Assembly: GCA_049297695.1 (NCBI GenBank)
Contig: JBAQUT010000075.1
Coordinates: forward strand, 1 to 13,458
Reading direction: 5' to 3'
DNA length: 13,458 nucleotides
From: JACKLD01 sp049297695
Lineage (GTDB): Bacteria; Pseudomonadota; Alphaproteobacteria; UBA2136; UBA6156
The notes under the pieces were generated by a model. The model saw nothing but the letters and a program-made list of their open reading frames with translations, was not told where the DNA came from and ran no database searches. The position numbers and the translations under genes were made by a program. Each line of letters begins with the position of its first letter. The first letter of the stretch is position 1. This document shows, one piece after another, positions 6,985 to 12,836 of this stretch.

Positions 6985-9222
6985 TCAATTCCAAGCATAA
7001 ACCTTCTCCACGCTCAGCACGTTTTTGTGGCTGCTCATCCGCTGGATCAGCTTGTTCAAATGCCCCTTGGTGCGTATTTCCATTTCGCACCGCACGGCCA
7101 TGCTATCAGCGTTGCGGTGCTCGGTGGCAATCTCAATAATATTGGCATCTTCCGCCGCCAACGCCGTGGTCAAGCTGCTCACGGCACCATCCACGTTTTT
7201 CAAGTAAAACCGCAAGCGGCACACGTATTTGCGCATGGTGCCGTCCAACGCCGCCTGGCTCCATTGCACGGGCAGCCAACGGTCGGGCTGGTCGGCAAAC
7301 TGTTCCAAGTTGCGGCAGGTGCGCATGTGCACGCTTACGCCGCGGCCGGTGCTGATAATCCCCACAATATCCTCCTGCGGCAACGGGCTGCAACACTTGG
7401 CCAAATGCACCGCCATGCCGGATATCAGCCCCTCCAGCCCCAAAGCATGGCTGGTGCCGGCCGAGGCGGCGGGCGCCACTTTCTCCTCTTTCTCACCTTT
7501 GCCGGGCTTGCGGGCCTTGGTGGTGTCCACGGGCTTCAACGCGGCATCGGGGTACAACGCATCGTGCACCTGCCGGGGGAACAACCGCCCCTGCCCGATG
7601 GCAATAAACACCTCGTCCAAGGTTTTCACCGGCGGTAAAACAGGCAATTTAGCCACTACTTTTTGAACATCCTTTTCGCTCCAGCTCCACCCATCCCGCC
7701 GCGCGGCTTTGGCCAAAATATCCTTCCCAAGTTTCTGATGTTCTTCATCTTCCTGTTGGCGCAAATAGCGGTTGATGGCACTGCGCGCCCTGCTGCTCAC
7801 CACCATATCCCGCCAACCGGGGTTGGGCTGCTGGGTGTTGCTGGTTACCACTTCCACAATATCGCCGTTGTTCAGCACGCGGCGCAACGGCACGGCACTG
7901 CCGTTCACTTTGGCACTCACCGTTTTGTGGCCGATGTTGCTATGAATCGCATAAGCAAAATCCAGCGGCGTCGCCCCCCGTGGCAACTGAATCAAATCCC
8001 CCTTCGGCGTAAACGCAAACACGTTGTCGCTAAACAACTCCATCTTGGCGTGCTCGTAAAACTCGCCGGGGTCTTCCACGCCTTGCAACTGCTCCATCAA
8101 GCCCTTCAACCAGCGGTACGGGCTGGCTTTTTGGTCATCGCCACGCTGGTTGGTTTGAAGTTCTTTCACCGCCTCTTGCACGTCCGTTCCCGCCCCGGGC
8201 TTGTACACCCAGTGGGCCGCCACGCCGTTTTCTGCCACATCGTGCATCTCGCGGGTGCGTATCTGTACTTCCATGCGGTTGCCAAAGGGCCCCACCACGG
8301 CGGTGTGCAGGCTTTGGTATCCGTTGGGCTTGGGGGACGATATGTAATCTTTAAACCTGCCCGGAATAGCCTTAAACGAATTGTGCATCATCCCCAACAC
8401 TTCATAACATTCCCGCTTGGTGTCGGTCACAATGCGGTAGGCCACAATGTCGGTCAGCTGGTCAAACGCCAGGCTTTTGCGCACCATTTTGCGGTAAATG
8501 CTGTAAATGGCCTTTTCCCTACCACTCACCTCGGCCTTAATGCCCGCCTCTTTCAGTTCCTCCTGCAACAAGGCCACCACGCGGTTCACCAAATCGTCCT
8601 GCTGGCGCCACTCCGCCATGCGGGTTTCCACCAAGGCGTAATCTTCCGGCTCCAGTATCTTAAACGCACGGTCTTCCAGCTCGGCTTTCACCACGTGCAA
8701 GCCAATCCTATCGGCCAACGGGGCAAAAATATCCAAGGTTTCTTTGGCGGTTTTGCGCTGCGATTCTATCTTTTTATGCTCCAACGTCCGCATGTTATGC
8801 ACGCGGTCGGCCAGCTTAATCAACAACACCCGAATGTCCTGGCTCATCGCCAGCAACAGCTTCCTGAAGTTCTCCGCCTGCTCCACACTCTTGTCGCCAA
8901 ACGTCACTTTGGAGAGCTTGGTCACACCTTCGGTCAACTCGCGCACGTCTTTGCCAAACAAAGCTTCCAGCTCTTCCGCCGTACTCAAGGTGTCTTCCAA
9001 GGTGTCGTGCAGCAATCCGGCCGCAATGGTGGCGTCATCCAAGCGTAAATCCGCCAAAATGTTGGCCACTTCCAACGGGTGGATCAAATACGGCTGCCCG
9101 CTGGCCCGCCGCTGGTTACCATGGGCCTTCATGGAGTACACATAGGCCCTGTTAATCAACCCCACATTGGCCTTGGGGTTATAAGCCTGGATCTTATCGA
9201 CAAGTTCGTACTGGCGGATCAT
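6985..9222 (-). CDS. rel: Bifunctional (p)ppGpp synthetase/hydrolase (Rel/SpoT family)
   Basis: This enzyme makes and degrades the alarmone (p)ppGpp and sets the stringent response. The 745-aa protein has the full long-form architecture. The HD hydrolase domain (about 25-180) contains YLIHPLEVA, AAGLLHDTLEDT (His72-Asp73) and LADRVHNMRT. The synthetase domain (about 235-345) contains GREKAIYSIYRKM, RFKDYISSPKPNGYQSLHT and VQIRTREMHDVAE. A TGS domain (about 400-462, FAFTPKGDLIQLPRGATPLD) and a zinc-finger-like region (LAKCCSPLPQEDIVG, GRGVSVHMRTC) follow, then a C-terminal ACT domain (about 670-745). The RFKD form of the RXKD motif and the intact HD box argue for both activities. Start ATG at 9222 is preceded by AAGGTGGGGG. 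The divergent low-GC gene begins about 100 bases away. Confidence 0.96.
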   Translation of the reverse strand: MIRQYELVDKIQAYNPKANVGLINRAYVYSMKAHGNQRRASGQPYLIHPLEVANILADLRLDDATIAAGLLHDTLEDTLSTAEELEALFGKDVRELTEGVTKLSKVTFGDKSVEQAENFRKLLLAMSQDIRVLLIKLADRVHNMRTLEHKKIESQRKTAKETLDIFAPLADRIGLHVVKAELEDRAFKILEPEDYALVETRMAEWRQQDDLVNRVVALLQEELKEAGIKAEVSGREKAIYSIYRKMVRKSLAFDQLTDIVAYRIVTDTKRECYEVLGMMHNSFKAIPGRFKDYISSPKPNGYQSLHTAVVGPFGNRMEVQIRTREMHDVAENGVAAHWVYKPGAGTDVQEAVKELQTNQRGDDQKASPYRWLKGLMEQLQGVEDPGEFYEHAKMELFSDNVFAFTPKGDLIQLPRGATPLDFAYAIHSNIGHKTVSAKVNGSAVPLRRVLNNGDIVEVVTSNTQQPNPGWRDMVVSSRARSAINRYLRQQEDEEHQKLGKDILAKAARRDGWSWSEKDVQKVVAKLPVLPPVKTLDEVFIAIGQGRLFPRQVHDALYPDAALKPVDTTKARKPGKGEKEEKVAPAASAGTSHALGLEGLISGMAVHLAKCCSPLPQEDIVGIISTGRGVSVHMRTCRNLEQFADQPDRWLPVQWSQAALDGTMRKYVCRLRFYLKNVDGAVSSLTTALAAEDANIIEIATEHRNADSMAVRCEMEIRTKGHLNKLIQRMSSHKNVLSVEKVYAWN

Positions 9223-9287
9223 ACCCCCACCTTAACCCAATTGTTCATTGTTTCGCCATATTTTGTTTATTTCGTTCACCAAGGGGG

Positions 9288-9316
9288 TTGCCAGATTGGT
9301 CACATCTATTTATAAG
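9288..9316 (+). promoter_or_regulatory. Candidate sigma-70-like promoter for the low-GC orphan gene
   Basis: TTGCCA (9288-9293) and TATAAG (9311-9316) are separated by exactly 17 bases, each matching 5 of 6 consensus positions. A start site would fall around 9322-9324, at or on the ATG at 9323, which would give a leaderless or nearly leaderless mRNA. This is pattern evidence only. Confidence 0.5.
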
Positions 9317-9322
9317 GTATAC

Positions 9323-9787
9323 ATGAAAAGTCCCCAACGCGAAGTAACTCCTTTTCAAACTCTTATAAGTGCTCTTAATATCATTGAAGAAGAAGTAGAT
9401 GCTCTGGACGAAGAGCTCGGTAACTTCAATCCACATCACGCCAAACGACAAAGATCCTTGCGCGATAATTATAGCCCTGCTGAAGAAGCTCATGCTGTTC
9501 ATTTATCGCTATCTCGTCAACTTTGGTCATTATTAACAACAGGCTCTAGTCTTGTAGGGATACTAACTCAATTTGGGAAAAAACCATCATCTCAACTTGG
9601 AGACCAAATATACGACATTGCAAAATCCATGGATAGAATTCTTCCATCTGTTACTCTTCTGGATTACAATAATCGTAACTTACGTGATGCTCTAAAAAAT
9701 CTTCAAAATTCCTGCAACACGATTTCTCAATGTGAACGGAATCCTGTCCAATCCGGGAAAGATGAACAAGATATCAAATCCCGTTAA
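9323..9787 (+). CDS. Hypothetical 154-aa helical protein, low-GC orphan between rel and rpoZ
   Basis: I do not recognise this family. The ORF stands out by base composition: two sampled 60-base stretches are 37-40% GC against about 57% in neighbouring rel, and codons end often in A or T. The protein is soluble-looking and largely helical. It has an acidic Leu/Glu heptad-like N-terminal part (LISALNIIEEEVDALDEEL), a middle segment (AVHLSLSRQLWSLLTTGSSLVGIL) and a C-terminal helical part (LRDALKNLQNSCNTISQ) ending in a polar tail. I chose the ATG at 9323 (AAGG close upstream) over a TTG at 9248, because the intervening codons look like promoter DNA. It is divergent from rel and converges on rpoZ with overlapping stop codons. 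Its composition and position suggest horizontal acquisition. Confidence 0.65.
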   Translation: MKSPQREVTPFQTLISALNIIEEEVDALDEELGNFNPHHAKRQRSLRDNYSPAEEAHAVHLSLSRQLWSLLTTGSSLVGILTQFGKKPSSQLGDQIYDIAKSMDRILPSVTLLDYNNRNLRDALKNLQNSCNTISQCERNPVQSGKDEQDIKSR

Positions 9788-10248
9788 GCCAAACTCTCCT
9801 CAGCCCCACCCTCAAATGCGCCACCTTCGGCCAAGTCGCCGGCGTCCAAACCATCCTCGCCAGTCATATCATCTTCCCCACCCAGTTCGTCCATGGGGGC
9901 GGCACCTTCCACGCTTTCAAACACCACTTCTTCAATCACCACACCCACGCTGGCTTCGGCCACGTCGGTGGCAAGGGCTTGGCCGGCCACGGCCATCAAG
10001 GCTTCATCTTCTTCGTTCACGTCGCCCATGCGGTTCACGCCGTTCACAATATGGTTTCGCACGTCATCCAGGTTAATGCTTTGGCCTGCAATCTCACGCA
10101 GGGCCACCACGGTGTTTTTGTCGTTGTCGCGCTCCACGGTGATGGGGCTACCGCTGGAAACATCCCGCGCCCGCTGGGCCGCCACCAACACCAGTTCGTA
10201 ACGGTTGGGGATGATTTGAACGCAATCTTCGACTGTCACGCGGGCCAT
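9784..10248 (-). CDS. rpoZ: DNA-directed RNA polymerase omega subunit
   Basis: Omega helps fold and retain beta' in RNA polymerase. In many bacteria it also forms a ppGpp-binding site, which fits its place beside rel. The 154-aa protein starts MARVTVEDCVQIIPNRYELVLVAAQRARDVSSG and has the conserved ERDNDKNTVVALREIAGQ block (about residues 39-56). The C-terminal ~80 residues are a long acidic Ala/Gly/Glu/Asp tail (e.g. GGEDDMTGEDGLDAGDLAEG), longer than in E. coli but common in alphaproteobacteria. The start at 10248 has GGAGG about 8 bases upstream; a 5-codon in-frame extension is not needed. A TTGACA hexamer at 10305-10310 (- strand) over the lpxB stop could be its -35, but the matching -10 is poor. 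Confidence 0.93.
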   Translation of the reverse strand: MARVTVEDCVQIIPNRYELVLVAAQRARDVSSGSPITVERDNDKNTVVALREIAGQSINLDDVRNHIVNGVNRMGDVNEEDEALMAVAGQALATDVAEASVGVVIEEVVFESVEGAAPMDELGGEDDMTGEDGLDAGDLAEGGAFEGGAEESLA

Positions 10249-10306
10249 AGGGAATACCTCCATTGGGGTTGAATGGGGCAGAAGTACCCCCTAACCACCC
10301 GCCCTG

Positions 10307-11467
10307 TCAAGCAATAACTCCCTCGGCCTTGGCCATCACATCCAAAACCACCCCCGCCGCCGCCTCCACAGGGGGCACCTTCACCGCCAACGCCTTGGCC
10401 ACCTTGGCCAACAGGTCGGTTTGATGCTTCGCACACGCCGCATCCGTCAGCAACGGGTACAATGCCCGCCCAAGGTTGGCCTCGGTGGCCGCCTCCTGCA
10501 CATATTCGGGGTACACACAGGCATCCAAAATCAGGTTGGGGGGGCTTATGTACGGCACTTTCACCAACCGCCGCACAACAGCCGCTGTTAGCCAATTCAT
10601 GCGGTACGCCACCACGGCAGGCACCCCCAACAGCGCCAGCTCCAAGTTGTTGGTGCCGCTTTTGGTCAACGCCGCCGCGCACTTGGCCACCGCCTCAAAC
10701 CGCCCTTCCCCCACCACGGCCGTCAAACGGTCATCCCATCCCAAAGCCTTTATCCGCGCCAACGCCTCCGCCCCTTCCACCGCCACCACCCCACCAAGCT
10801 GAGGTACTAACTTCTTCACCCGCTGCCACGTGGCCAAAAATACAGGCCAATGGTGCGCCAATTCGGCCTTCCGGCTCCCCGGCAACAACGCCAAAGCCAA
10901 AACCCTTTCTTGCTTTGACCTTTGACCTTTGACCTCTGACCTCACCTTCCCCATCCTCTCCACCACCGGATGCCCAAGGTACGTGGCCGCCATGCCATGC
11001 CGGGTGAAAAACCCCGCCTCAAACGGGAACAAGCACAAGATATGTTTAAATATTTTTTTAAGGCCATGCACCCGCCCCTGCCGCCACGCCCACACCTTGG
11101 GCGCCGCGTACTGCACGCAGGGCACGCCCAGGGGGGCCAGCTTGGCGGCCACGCGCTTGCTAAACTCTTGGTTGTCAATCATCACCGCCACGGCTGGCTT
11201 GGCCTCTGCCGCCCACGCAACAATCCTGTTCCGCAACCGCCACAGCCGCGGGATACTCCCCACCACCTCCAGCAACCCCATGCCGTTAAAATCCGCTATA
11301 TCCCCCAGCATCTCCACCCCCGCCGCTCGCATGGCCGGCCCGCCAACCCCTACAAACTGCAAACCTTTCCGCTGCCGCGCCATCTCCCGCACAAGCTCCG
11401 CCCCCAACAGGTCGCCACTTACCTCTCCGGCACAAATCAAAACATAAGTTGGTTGAGCGGCACACAT
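10307..11467 (-). CDS. lpxB: Lipid-A-disaccharide synthase
   Basis: LpxB joins UDP-2,3-diacylglucosamine to 2,3-diacylglucosamine-1-phosphate, forming the lipid A disaccharide at the inner face of the inner membrane. Landmarks are AGEVSGDLLGAELV near the N-terminus, GVGGPAM, GLLEVVGSIPRL, APKVWAWRQGRV, FPFEAGFFTRHG, TYLGHPVVERM, LALLPGSRKAEL, SGTNNLELALLGVPAVVAYRM and VPYISPPNLI. The motif usually written IDxPDF reads IDNQEF. Between GHPVVERM and LLPGSRK is a RSEVKGQRSKQE segment encoded by a 7-base tandem repeat. I chose the ATG at 11467, giving 386 aa, close to the family norm. A GTG at 11476 with GGGG just upstream is an alternative start. It lies 58 bases upstream of rpoZ on the same strand. 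Its usual partner lpxI is about 1.2 kb away. Confidence 0.95.
   Translation of the reverse strand: MCAAQPTYVLICAGEVSGDLLGAELVREMARQRKGLQFVGVGGPAMRAAGVEMLGDIADFNGMGLLEVVGSIPRLWRLRNRIVAWAAEAKPAVAVMIDNQEFSKRVAAKLAPLGVPCVQYAAPKVWAWRQGRVHGLKKIFKHILCLFPFEAGFFTRHGMAATYLGHPVVERMGKVRSEVKGQRSKQERVLALALLPGSRKAELAHHWPVFLATWQRVKKLVPQLGGVVAVEGAEALARIKALGWDDRLTAVVGEGRFEAVAKCAAALTKSGTNNLELALLGVPAVVAYRMNWLTAAVVRRLVKVPYISPPNLILDACVYPEYVQEAATEANLGRALYPLLTDAACAKHQTDLLAKVAKALAVKVPPVEAAAGVVLDVMAKAEGVIA
10913..10945. repeat. Heptanucleotide tandem repeat inside lpxB
   Basis: Read on the + strand this is CTTTGAC three times, then CTCTGAC, then CTCAC: about 4.7 units of 7 bases. On the coding strand it gives GGTCAAA-type units encoding RSEVKGQRSK. 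The unit length is not a multiple of three, so gain or loss of one unit would shift the lpxB frame. Similar GGTCAAA/GGTCAGA repeats recur in other bacterial genomes. Confidence 0.85.
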
Positions 11468-11524
11468 GGCTGGCACGATACCCCAAACCCACGTTCAATG
11501 TAAGCTCTTGCGAAAGGATGGGGG

Positions 11525-11608
11525 GTCAAGGGGGGCACCCCCTTGGACGCGGAAGGCGTCATGCCCGCGAAGGCGGGTATCCACGGTTCAACATCAGCGC
11601 GGAGCGCT
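11525..11608. repeat. Cluster of short hairpins (REP-like) between tRNA-Cys and lpxB
   Basis: Four adjacent inverted repeats occur: AAGGGGG/CCCCCTT (11528-11544), GACGC/GCGTC with loop GGAAG (11546-11560), ATGCCCGC/GCGGGTAT with loop GAAG (11561-11580), and AGCGC/GCGCT with loop GGA (11596-11608). The third matches the widespread proteobacterial palindrome family with core CCCGC-CTTC-GCGGG. No convincing protein is encoded here. Possible roles are transcript ends, RNA processing or a nonautonomous mobile repeat. Confidence 0.7.
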
Positions 11609-11623
11609 TCCTTTTAAAAACCA

Positions 11624-11654
11624 CTTCGGGACAAACTGGAGGCCGGAGTCGGAT
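11624..11654. repeat. Direct repeat copy 1: partial duplicate of the tRNA-Cys 3' end
   Basis: This 31-base stretch is identical to 11721-11751. It contains CTTCGGGACAAAC flanking sequence followed by the last 18 bases of tRNA-Cys (CCA, discriminator, 3' acceptor strand and part of the T stem, in reverse). Identity stops abruptly after GTCGGAT. Such tRNA 3'-end copies are typical of integrase attachment sites, but no integrase gene is in the window. Confidence 0.75.
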
Positions 11655-11720
11655 GACGCTTACTTAGTTTGGCTTCGCCCTTTGAAAGCGTTGTTCCGCC
11701 TCGGTGTTTTTTGTAAGTCC

Positions 11721-11751
11721 CTTCGGGACAAACTGGAGGCCGGAGTCGGAT
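11721..11751. repeat. Direct repeat copy 2, overlapping the 3' end of tRNA-Cys
   Basis: This is the second copy of the 31-base repeat, 97 bases from the first. It covers 13 bases downstream of the tRNA and the terminal 18 bases of the gene itself. Next to it is a small GTCCC-TTC-GGGAC hairpin (11717-11729) that copy 1 lacks. Confidence 0.75.
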
Positions 11752-11811
11752 TCGAACCGACGAAATGACAGTTTTGCAAACTGCTGTGTTAAGCCACTTC
11801 ACCATCCGGCC
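11734..11811 (-). tRNA. tRNA-Cys (anticodon GCA)
   Basis: On the - strand the acceptor arm GGCCGGA pairs with TCCGGCC, followed by discriminator T and an encoded CCA. The anticodon arm is GCAGT-TTGCAAA-ACTGT with anticodon GCA. The T arm is GTCGG-TTCGAAT-CCGAC. The U73 discriminator is a known identity element for cysteine. It lies upstream of lpxB on the same strand. The two ends and all arms fold without a bulge. Confidence 0.95.
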
Positions 11812-11820
11812 AGTAAAGGT

Positions 11821-11849
11821 GGTTTAAAGTGAAATCAAAGCCGCGTCAA
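11821..11849 (-). promoter_or_regulatory. Candidate promoter for tRNA-Cys
   Basis: On the - strand TTGACG (11844-11849) is followed by a 17-base spacer and TAAACC (11821-11826), placing transcription start a few bases before the mature tRNA 5' end at 11811. The -35 is strong and the -10 weak. It lies in the 3' spacer of the 148-aa gene. Confidence 0.5.
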
Positions 11850-11865
11850 CCTATCCGCAAATCCC

Positions 11866-12312
11866 TCACCCCTTCGGAAAAACCTCCTGACACATGTCCA
11901 ACCTGCCTGCCTGCTGGATATTCAGCTTCTCCGCCGCAGCCGCATCTGCTCCAATCTTCATATCACATAATTCTCTCAAATACTTACGCTGCCCAGGGTC
12001 TTTCCGTAAAATCTCGTCAATGGCAGGAACAATCAAACGGTTCATCAACCGCACATGGGGCATTTCCACCCCCAAAGCCGTACGGCTCGCCAGCAGCATG
12101 GATGCGTTCAACACCTGAGTCTTGCAATCCAAAGGGCTTAAATCCTGGCATGTAACCTGGGGTTGCCCCGCTTCGGTCAGCGTCATATGCCAATTTAAAA
12201 AGTCCGCCGTAGGCGTCCCCGCCACAAATTCCATCAACTGGGCCAACAGCAAAGCATCTTCAGGTTTCATATATCCCATATGGGTCTTACCATACCATAT
12301 TTCAACTTGCAC
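11866..12312 (-). CDS. Hypothetical protein (~137-148 aa)
   Basis: I do not recognise this family. It is an ORF on the core strand between tRNA-Cys and lpxI, with no signal peptide or membrane segment. The sequence begins MQVEIWYGKTHMGYMKPEDA if the GTG at 12312 is used (GGAGG about 11 bases upstream). An ATG 11 codons later gives MGYMKPEDALLLAQLMEF, and which start is used is open. The body has a central Cys-containing loop (VTCQDLSPLDCKTQVLN), a helical middle (MLLASRTALG, VRLMNRLIVPAIDEILRK) and a charged C-terminal part (RKYLRELCDMKIGADAAAAEKL). Four cysteines are spread through the protein without clear metal spacing. It is divergent from the 164-aa + strand ORF, about 30 bases away. Confidence 0.6.
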   Translation of the reverse strand: MQVEIWYGKTHMGYMKPEDALLLAQLMEFVAGTPTADFLNWHMTLTEAGQPQVTCQDLSPLDCKTQVLNASMLLASRTALGVEMPHVRLMNRLIVPAIDEILRKDPGQRKYLRELCDMKIGADAAAAEKLNIQQAGRLDMCQEVFPKG

Positions 12313-12341
12313 AAACCCATTTTCCTCCCCATACCCCCACC

Positions 12342-12836
12342 ATGAAGCCCAACCATCGTCACACCACCGAACTCTCCATGAACGCCTTCGACGCCCTCCC
12401 CCCCTGGCAACGCGCCCTCCTGCGGGAAGGCCTTAACCCCACGATTTTGGAGGATTTAATCCCCAACAGCCCCGAACATCAAGCCTACCAACTGGCCGTC
12501 CATATCAGCCACGCCTACCAAGGCACGCTGGAACCAACCGATCTCGCCGCAGCAACCTTGGGCTCTCTGCTAGCCGATACAGGCCGCATCCCGCCACTGG
12601 ACCACATGGCCATACTCTCCGAACATCTCACCCAACGCCGCATGCGCACCGCCCTTACGCCCCCGGCCCATCAACCCCCACCAACACAATCTCCGCCTTC
12701 CGCATCTCCTCCAACCCCAACACCAACGTCCGCCCGGCCTCTACGGCCAAACCTTTATACCCGTGCGTGGCAAGCGTTCGGGCGGTGGCAGCCCCAACCG
12801 TCGGCAAATCCGCCAAGTCCGTCTGAGCGGGTTTAG
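12342..12836 (+). CDS. Hypothetical protein; 3' third runs antisense over lpxI
   Basis: I do not recognise this ORF. No ORF of useful length lies on the opposite strand over 12342-12654, and the first ~105 codons read like a real helical protein: MNAFDALPPWQRALLREGLN, LEDLIPNSPEHQAYQLAVHI, DLAAATLGSLLADTG. After that the ORF crosses the 3' end of lpxI and turns into a low-complexity Pro/Ser/Thr stretch (PPAHQPPPTQSPPSASPPTP), as expected from reading a G-rich gene backwards. The native protein may therefore have ended near 12655, with the tail arising by stop loss or a frameshift. There is no clear Shine-Dalgarno sequence; ATGs at 12342 and 12378 are both possible starts. Confidence 0.45.
   Translation: MKPNHRHTTELSMNAFDALPPWQRALLREGLNPTILEDLIPNSPEHQAYQLAVHISHAYQGTLEPTDLAAATLGSLLADTGRIPPLDHMAILSEHLTQRRMRTALTPPAHQPPPTQSPPSASPPTPTPTSARPLRPNLYTRAWQAFGRWQPQPSANPPSPSERV

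Noticed and set aside
7663..9048. 461-codon open frame on + over rel
   Set aside because: It is antisense to the intact Rel protein; its His/Gln/Val-rich translation is what the C-rich reverse strand of a GC-rich gene gives, and it has no family landmarks.
9248..9322. TTG start extending the low-GC orphan by 25 codons
   Set aside because: The stretch contains promoter-like boxes and no ribosome binding site for the TTG; the ATG at 9323 has AAGG close upstream.
10282..10310. rpoZ promoter from the TTGACA over the lpxB stop
   Set aside because: The -35 is perfect but no acceptable -10 lies at the right distance, so I mention it only under rpoZ.
11449..11768. Small + strand ORFs between lpxB and tRNA-Cys (for example one ending in EAGVGFEPTK)
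   Set aside because: The translation is the familiar false peptide produced by reading the reverse of a tRNA 3' end and palindromic repeats; it is not a gene.
11614..11805. 63-codon ORF on - through tRNA-Cys
   Set aside because: It lies across the tRNA and its downstream repeat, with a translation explained by the tRNA sequence.
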